NCBI GenBank assembly: GCA_032690845.1
Contig: CM064433.1
Location: 43,274,658-43,338,657 of the forward strand
DNA: 64,000 bases
Source of the DNA: Eleusine coracana subsp. coracana
Lineage: Eukaryota > Streptophyta > Magnoliopsida > Poales > Poaceae
Reading direction: 5' to 3'
A model generated the notes under the pieces. That model was given only the letters and a program-made list of their open reading frames with translations. It did not search any database and was not told where the DNA came from. How positions within the stretch are numbered: position 1 is the stretch's first letter; every line of letters starts with the position of its first letter. Shown here one piece after another: positions 58,982 to 64,000 of this stretch. Made by a program: the position numbers and the translations under genes.

Positions 58982-60480
58982 ATGCCATCATCATCTGCCA
59001 CCATGGATGCCGTAGCTAAGGACATCGTTGCTGCTGCCAAAGCCGCTGCTGCCAAAGCCGTCGACGATGAGGCTGCCACCAAGGCACTTGAGGAGCCAAA
59101 GCCGCCGACGATGAGGCCGCCACCAAGGCACTTGAGGATGTTGCCGCCAGGGAAGCCGAGGCCAAGAAGCAGGACCTTGCCCTCGACATCGCTTGTGCTT
59201 GCGTGTGCGCAGCCGCTGCCATCTATGAGCAGGAGCGTGCTACCGCGGAGGCACTGGAGCGCGCCACCCGAGTGGAGGAGCCTCCCCTACACCAGCCCCA
59301 GCCAGCGTCCACCGAGGAGGACGACGCTGCCTTCATCGAGGCGACTACCATGGCCAACCTCCGTACACAGGCCTCCGACGTCCAGGTCGTTCGCACCCTT
59401 ATGCTGATCGTTCTGGATCTCCTTTCCATGCAGTTCAACAAATGGCGTGGCCACATACTCCTTACGCTCTTGTGCTACTCCCTCTCCGACCACGTCCTTG
59501 ACAATGCGTGTTACCCCACCGTCCCACCTTGGGTTCGGATGGACAGCGTGGTGGTGTCATGGATCTTCAACGCCATCATGCCGGAGCTCATGGCGATCGT
59601 CGACGATCATCGCGGCGTAACCGCGTGCAACTTATGGCTCGACATTGAATGCCAATTTCTCAAAAATTGAGAGAAGCGTGCCCTTCACCTCGACGCTGAG
59701 TTTCACTCCTTCGTCCAAGGCGACCTCGCTGTCAGGATTACTGCCTACGCATGCGCGCCATGGATGACGCCCTTGGAGACCTCGGCGAGACCGTCACCGA
59801 CCGCACCCTCGTCCTCAACATTGTCCACGGCCTCAACGAACGTCTCCAAGACCTCGGGGGCTGGATCATTTGGCAGAAGCCCCTGCCCCCCTACGATGAT
59901 GTGGTGCCCGATCTACGTATCGAAGAGTTCTACAAGTCGGCACGTCCCTTCGCCCTTGTTGCCCACATTCCATGCCCTCCCCTAGTGCCCCCTCTCCCCC
60001 TCCACAGCAACCCACCTATGGCAGTGGTGGCAGCGGTGGTGGTGGCAGTGGTGGCGGTGGCCGACGCAATCGCCATGGCCGACATGGCGGAAACAACAGC
60101 GACACTTGGCAGCCGTCTTTCTACGAACCATGGACTGGCTCCATTCAGCTTTGGCCGGGTCCAAGGTCATGCGGGGGCACCTCACCACGTGCTCAACGCC
60201 CTCTAGCCCCCCCCCCCCCTCTCCCCCCCGAGTGCCGACTACCTCACCACGCCGCCCTCCTTCCTGCTGCCACAGCCGGTGTTTCCCACTGCGCCCTCCG
60301 GCATGCCCTTCTTTCACGGCACCCCGGTGCAGCTACCGGCGCCATCACTCTATGGCGGCCACCCCATCACGCCGGCACCGCAGGCGCCTGCCCCTCCAGC
60401 ACCTCAGGCCCCCTGCGTCCAACCAGCAGCCTGGCTTGGCTTCCCTGGACTCCGGACACGCTCGCTAACGCCTTCTCCAC
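58982..60480 (+). pseudogene. gag of the Ale-like element
   Basis: The ATG at 58982 starts an Ala-rich leader. The gag core appears in pieces: 'VRTLMLIVLDLLSMQFNKWRGHILLTLLCYSLSDHV' (59390-59500), 'WVRMDSVVVSWI', a TGA at 59668-59670 within 'FLKN*EKRALHLDAEF', then after a frame change 'ALGDLGETVTDRTLVLNIVHGLNERLQDL' (59760-59860). A Gly/His-rich tail and a C-run at about 60208 follow. Frameshifts and stops make it inactive. Confidence 0.75.
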
Positions 60481-63400
60481 GCTGCAGCTAACCCCGCCGC
60501 CCACCACCACCGATCGGGCGGTCGACTCCGGAGCCTCCTCGCATGTGACTCATTTGTCGGTAATTTGGATGCTGCTCCCTCCCCATCCTTTGTTACCTTC
60601 ATCTATCATTGTTTGCAATGGATCCACCCTTCCGGTTATTGGCATTGGCAACACCACTTTACACAATGTATTTCATCTTCGCAATGTTCTCATTGCTCCA
60701 TATTGTCGAAAATCTTCTTTCAGTTCATCAATTTATCACTGATAATCTTTGTTCCATTGAATTTGACCCGTCTGGTCTTTCTGTAAAGGATCTACACTCT
60801 CAGAACGAGATTTTCAGATGCAATAGCTCTGACCTGCTATACACCATCTCCTTGCTGATGGCTGCACCCATCTCCAGTGCCCTCTTGGTCACCAAGCCAG
60901 CTTCCACTTGGCATCGCGCCTAGGTCATCCTGGACATGATGCCCTTGCTAGGCTCATTAGGTCTTCCGACATAGTCTGTAATAAAGAACCTAATAATGAA
61001 ATTTGTCATGCCTACCAAATTGGTCGTCACACTCGCCTTCCGTTTGCTAGCTCTACCTCGCGTGCTCTTAAACCGTTTGATCTTTTGCATTGTGACCTTT
61101 GGAGCTCGCCTGTTTTGAGTGTGTCCGGTTACAAATACTATTTGGTCATTCTTGATGATTGCTCACATTTTCTTTGGACGTTCCCCCTACATCTTAAGTC
61201 GGACATGTTTCCTATGCTGGCTAACTTCTTTGTCTTTATGACCACGTCGTTTGGCAGCTCCATCAAGGCTGTCCAATGTGACAACAGGCGTGAATTTGAC
61301 AACGCCTCATCCCGGTCCTTTTTCACCAAAGGTGCCATCCTCCGCATGTCATGCCCCCACACATCCCAGCAAAATGGCAAGGCCGAGCGCATGATCCGCA
61401 CGGTCAACAACACCATCCACAAGTTGCTTATCCAGGCAGCCATTGCCCCCCCCCCCCCTTATTGGGCCGATGCATTGAGCACCACCACCCTTCTCCTCAA
61501 CCTTCGCCCATCGAGCACCTTGGCCTCCACCCCCACTTTGCCCTTCACTATCTTCGGGTGTGCTTGCTACCCGAAAGTCATGGCCACTGCCCCGTATAAG
61601 CTTGCTCCACGCTCCACTCGATGTGTATTTCTCGGTTACTCTCCGGACCATAAGGGATACCGCTGCCTTGATTGTTCCTCCAACTGCATTTATATCTCCT
61701 GGCACGTCGTCTTCGACGAGTCATCCTTTCACTTCGCGGAGTCGACTCATTCTTTCGATGATGCCTCCTTTGACTTTCTAACTAATGACACTCTCGTTGC
61801 TACCGAAGTTATTTCCCCTGCAGGTACCCCTCAATGCTCCGACGCTCGATGCGTTGGTCCAAGCACCCAACCGTTTACTGGCGTGCTCGACGCTATGCCA
61901 AATCCGGCTGAGGATCCAGTACCATCACTCGCGCCACGCGCGGCCACGTTCACGCCCACGCCATGCACGACTCCTGCCTCGCCCGCGCCATGCGTGGCCA
62001 CGACCGCGGCCGCGGCTCACACGGCGGCACCACTGCCCACGGCTTGCACAACCCCAGCCTCGCTTGCGCGACACGTGACACCTTCATCCCCTGCGCCACG
62101 CGTGGCACCCGTCTACGCCAAGCCTCCAGTCCACCAGGCCTACTCCCGGAGGCCTCCGACTCCTGCACTGACTCCAGTGCCGTCCTCTCCGGTACGCCCT
62201 GCGGTCCTTCCCAAAGGAGCTGTTCCGATCTCCCCTATTCAGAACACCGGATGCTGACCCGGGCCAAGCAGGGTCATCGGTTCCTAGCGGCATACCAAAC
62301 CGAGGCTCTCTCACCGGGGCCCAAGTCATTCCAGGCCACACTTGTTGATCCTCATTGGCGTGTCGCCATGGAAGAGGAGTATGCTGCCCTACAAGCTAAT
62401 TGCACCTAGGAGCTGGTCCCTTGCCCTACTGGTGCTAATGTTGTCATGAGAAAATGGATTTTCCGTCACAAGTTCAACGCTGACGGTCGTCTCGATCGCT
62501 ACAAGGCTCACTGGGTCCTCCGGGGTTTCACTCAACGCCCCGGGGTTGACTCTGACGAGACTTTCAGTCCGGTTGTCAAGCCCGCTACTGAGCGCACGAT
62601 GATCTCCATTGCTCTCTCTTGATAGTGGCCCATTCATCAATTAGATGTCAAGAATGCATTCCTTCACGGCATTCTCACCGAGACAGTCTACTGTAGTCAG
62701 CCCACCGGGTTCATTAGTTCAGCTCATCCGAATCATGTTTGCTGCCTCAACAAGTCCCTGTACGGCCTCAAACAAGCTCCTCATGCATGGTATAGCCGCT
62801 TCGCCACCTTCATTCTCACTATGGGTTTTACTGAGGCTCGATCAGATACCTCCCTGTTTGTATTTAAGTAGGGTTCCGATTAGGCATATCTCCCCCTCTA
62901 GTGGACGACATTGTTCTCACTGCCTCTTCCACCGGGCTTCTACAGCGCATCATCACAGCACTGCAGGCCGAGTTTGCCATGAAGGATATGGGCACACTTC
63001 ACCACTTTCTTGGCGTCACTATTCAGCCCCAGGGTTTTGAATTATTTCTGTCTCAGAAACAATATGCATTGGATATTCGGGAGCAGGCGTCCATGGCTGA
63101 GTGTAAGCCATGTAGCACCCCAGTTGACACAAACCTGAAGCTTGCAGACGATGAGGGTCCTCCCGTGGCGGATGCAACACACTTCCATAGTTTGGCCGGC
63201 ACTCTGTAGTATCTCACCTTCACCCGTCCTGACATTGCCTATGCAATTCAGCAAGTATATCTGCACATGCATGACCCCCGGGAGGCCCATCTCAATGCGA
63301 TGAAGCGGATCATTCGCTATATGCGCGGTACTATTGACTTCGGCCTCCACCTCACCGTGACCGGGCTTGTTGTTTATTCGGATGCTAATTGGGCAGGCTG

Positions 63401-63835
63401 CCTTGACACATGCCGCTCCACCTCTGGCTATGTGGTGTTCCTCGGTGGTAACCTCATCTCTTGTTTGTCAAAATGACAAAACACCATTTCACGCTCCAAT
63501 GCAGAGGCCGAGTACCAGGCTGTCGCCAATGCAATTGTAGAAGCTTCATGGATCCGACAACTCTTGCAGGAGCTCCATTGTCCTCTCTCCAAGGCGACGC
63601 TGGTATACTGTGATAATGTGAGTGTTGTGTACCTCTCCTCCAATTCGGTCCAACATCAGCACACGAAGCATGTCGAGATTGATCTCCACTTCGTCCGTGA
63701 GAGGGTGGCCATTAGGGACGTTCGAGTACTACATGTTCCCACCACCTCCTAGTTTACTGACATCTTCACTAAAGGGCTATCGACATTAGTTTTTGTTGAG
63801 TTTAGATCCAGTCTTAATGTCTCTCCTTGTGGCTA
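60481..63835 (+). pseudogene. pol of the Ale-like element
   Basis: Protease: 'AVDSGASSHVTH' (60519-60554). GAG-pre-integrase: 'WHRA*..LGHPGHDALARL', with TAG near 60919. Integrase: 'LLHCDLWSSPVLSVSGYKYYLVILDD', 'VQCDNRREFDN' (CDNG is usual) and 'QQNGKAERMIRTV'. RT: 'MRKWIFRHKFNADG', 'DETFSPVVKPAT', 'LDVKNAFLHG' and 'SLYGLKQAPHAWY'. The frame then breaks at the catalytic YVDD, which reads LVDD (about 62898-62909) after an apparent 1-nt loss. RNase H: 'VYSDANWAGCLDTCRSTSGYVVFLG' and 'AEAEYQAVANA'. At least six in-frame stops are spread over RT and RNase H. Confidence 0.8.
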
Positions 63836-63860
63836 GAGACGTTGTGACTACACCGGTGGG

Positions 63861-64000
63861 TGTCAGAATTAATATGTATTAGGCCTTATGCCTGTATTAG
63901 GCTCATGGGACCCACTAGGGTTTTTACCCCTGGCGCCGCCATCTAGGGCCCGTGCCTCTTGTATGTGTGCCTCCCTGACTGGCGCCTATATATTGTAACC
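63861..64000 (+). repeat. 3' LTR of the Ale-like element, cut by the window end
   Basis: TGTCAGAATTAATATGTATTAGGCC matches the 5' LTR start. It has an extra ~40-bp stretch with a second 'ggcgc...gtgcct' segment relative to the 5' LTR, and ends at the window border inside 'tatatattgtaacc'. Confidence 0.85.

Larger units (their letters stand above)
58759..64000 (+). mobile_element. Ale-like Ty1/copia retrotransposon, reaching the window end
   Basis: Short LTRs (159 bp at 58759-58917; the second starts at 63861), a copia PBS and one gag-pol region in copia order, about 5.1 kb between LTR starts. Small size and very short LTRs fit the Ale lineage. It begins 12 bp after the stop codon of the DUF3615 gene, with ACAAG before the LTR as the left target-site candidate. 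The right side lies beyond the window. Numerous stops make it non-autonomous. Confidence 0.8.

Noticed and set aside
48805..64000. tRNA or rRNA genes in intergenic spaces
   Set aside because: No cloverleaf, A/B-box pair or rRNA core sequence was recognised on reading. The only tRNA-related words are primer binding sites.

Overview
The window is plant nuclear DNA, almost certainly from a grass (inference). It has GT-AG multi-exon genes with GC-rich first exons, DUF3615-type proteins, and a large load of LTR retrotransposons: Ty3/gypsy Tat-lineage, Ty1/copia SIRE/Maximus-type and a small Ale-like copia. A LINE fragment, MITEs and microsatellites are also present. Nothing bacterial is present. 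Exons were joined by eye from GT/AG sites, phase continuity and family resemblance. No search or alignment program was run.

Left part (1-18.3 kb). A tandem ~0.37 kb repeat (1-960) precedes one plus-strand gene (about 1896-10366). Eleven coding segments stay in phase. They encode a SEN1/UPF1-type superfamily 1 helicase homologue in which nearly every catalytic motif is changed, followed by a divergent papain-like (C1A) domain that still shows Gln, Cys, His and Asn at the expected places. The helicase part looks catalytically dead, so this is the most unusual gene here. Downstream lie anonymous intergenic DNA, the 3' half of a minus-strand SIRE-type copia (12.3-16.9 kb) and a LINE reverse-transcriptase relic (17.5-18.3 kb).

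Middle (18.6-48.8 kb). A minus-strand DUF3615 gene copy (18.6-22.3 kb) is followed by a fragment of another copy (23.6-23.9 kb). Then comes a 24.3 kb gypsy element with both LTRs (24464-25953 and 47314-48804) and a near-perfect 5-bp target duplication. It carries decayed gag, protease, RT, RNase H and integrase, plus the antisense ORF typical of Tat elements. A SIRE-type copia with an abnormal layout (3' internal end - LTR - gag-pol - LTR tail) sits inside that antisense ORF (about 33.06-42.30 kb).

Right part (48.8-64 kb). Unassigned LTR-like DNA, an inverted copy of the left-end repeat (50.0-50.8 kb) and a fold-back repeat lead to two tandem copies of the 5' region of a second, plus-strand DUF3615 gene (53645-58746; nine exons, 503 codons, fully in phase). 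Its first exon is identical in sequence to that of the minus-strand paralogue, although the flanking DNA and other exons have diverged. An Ale-like copia (58759 to beyond the window end) begins 12 bp after its stop codon. All retroelement coding regions contain stops or frameshifts and look inactive.
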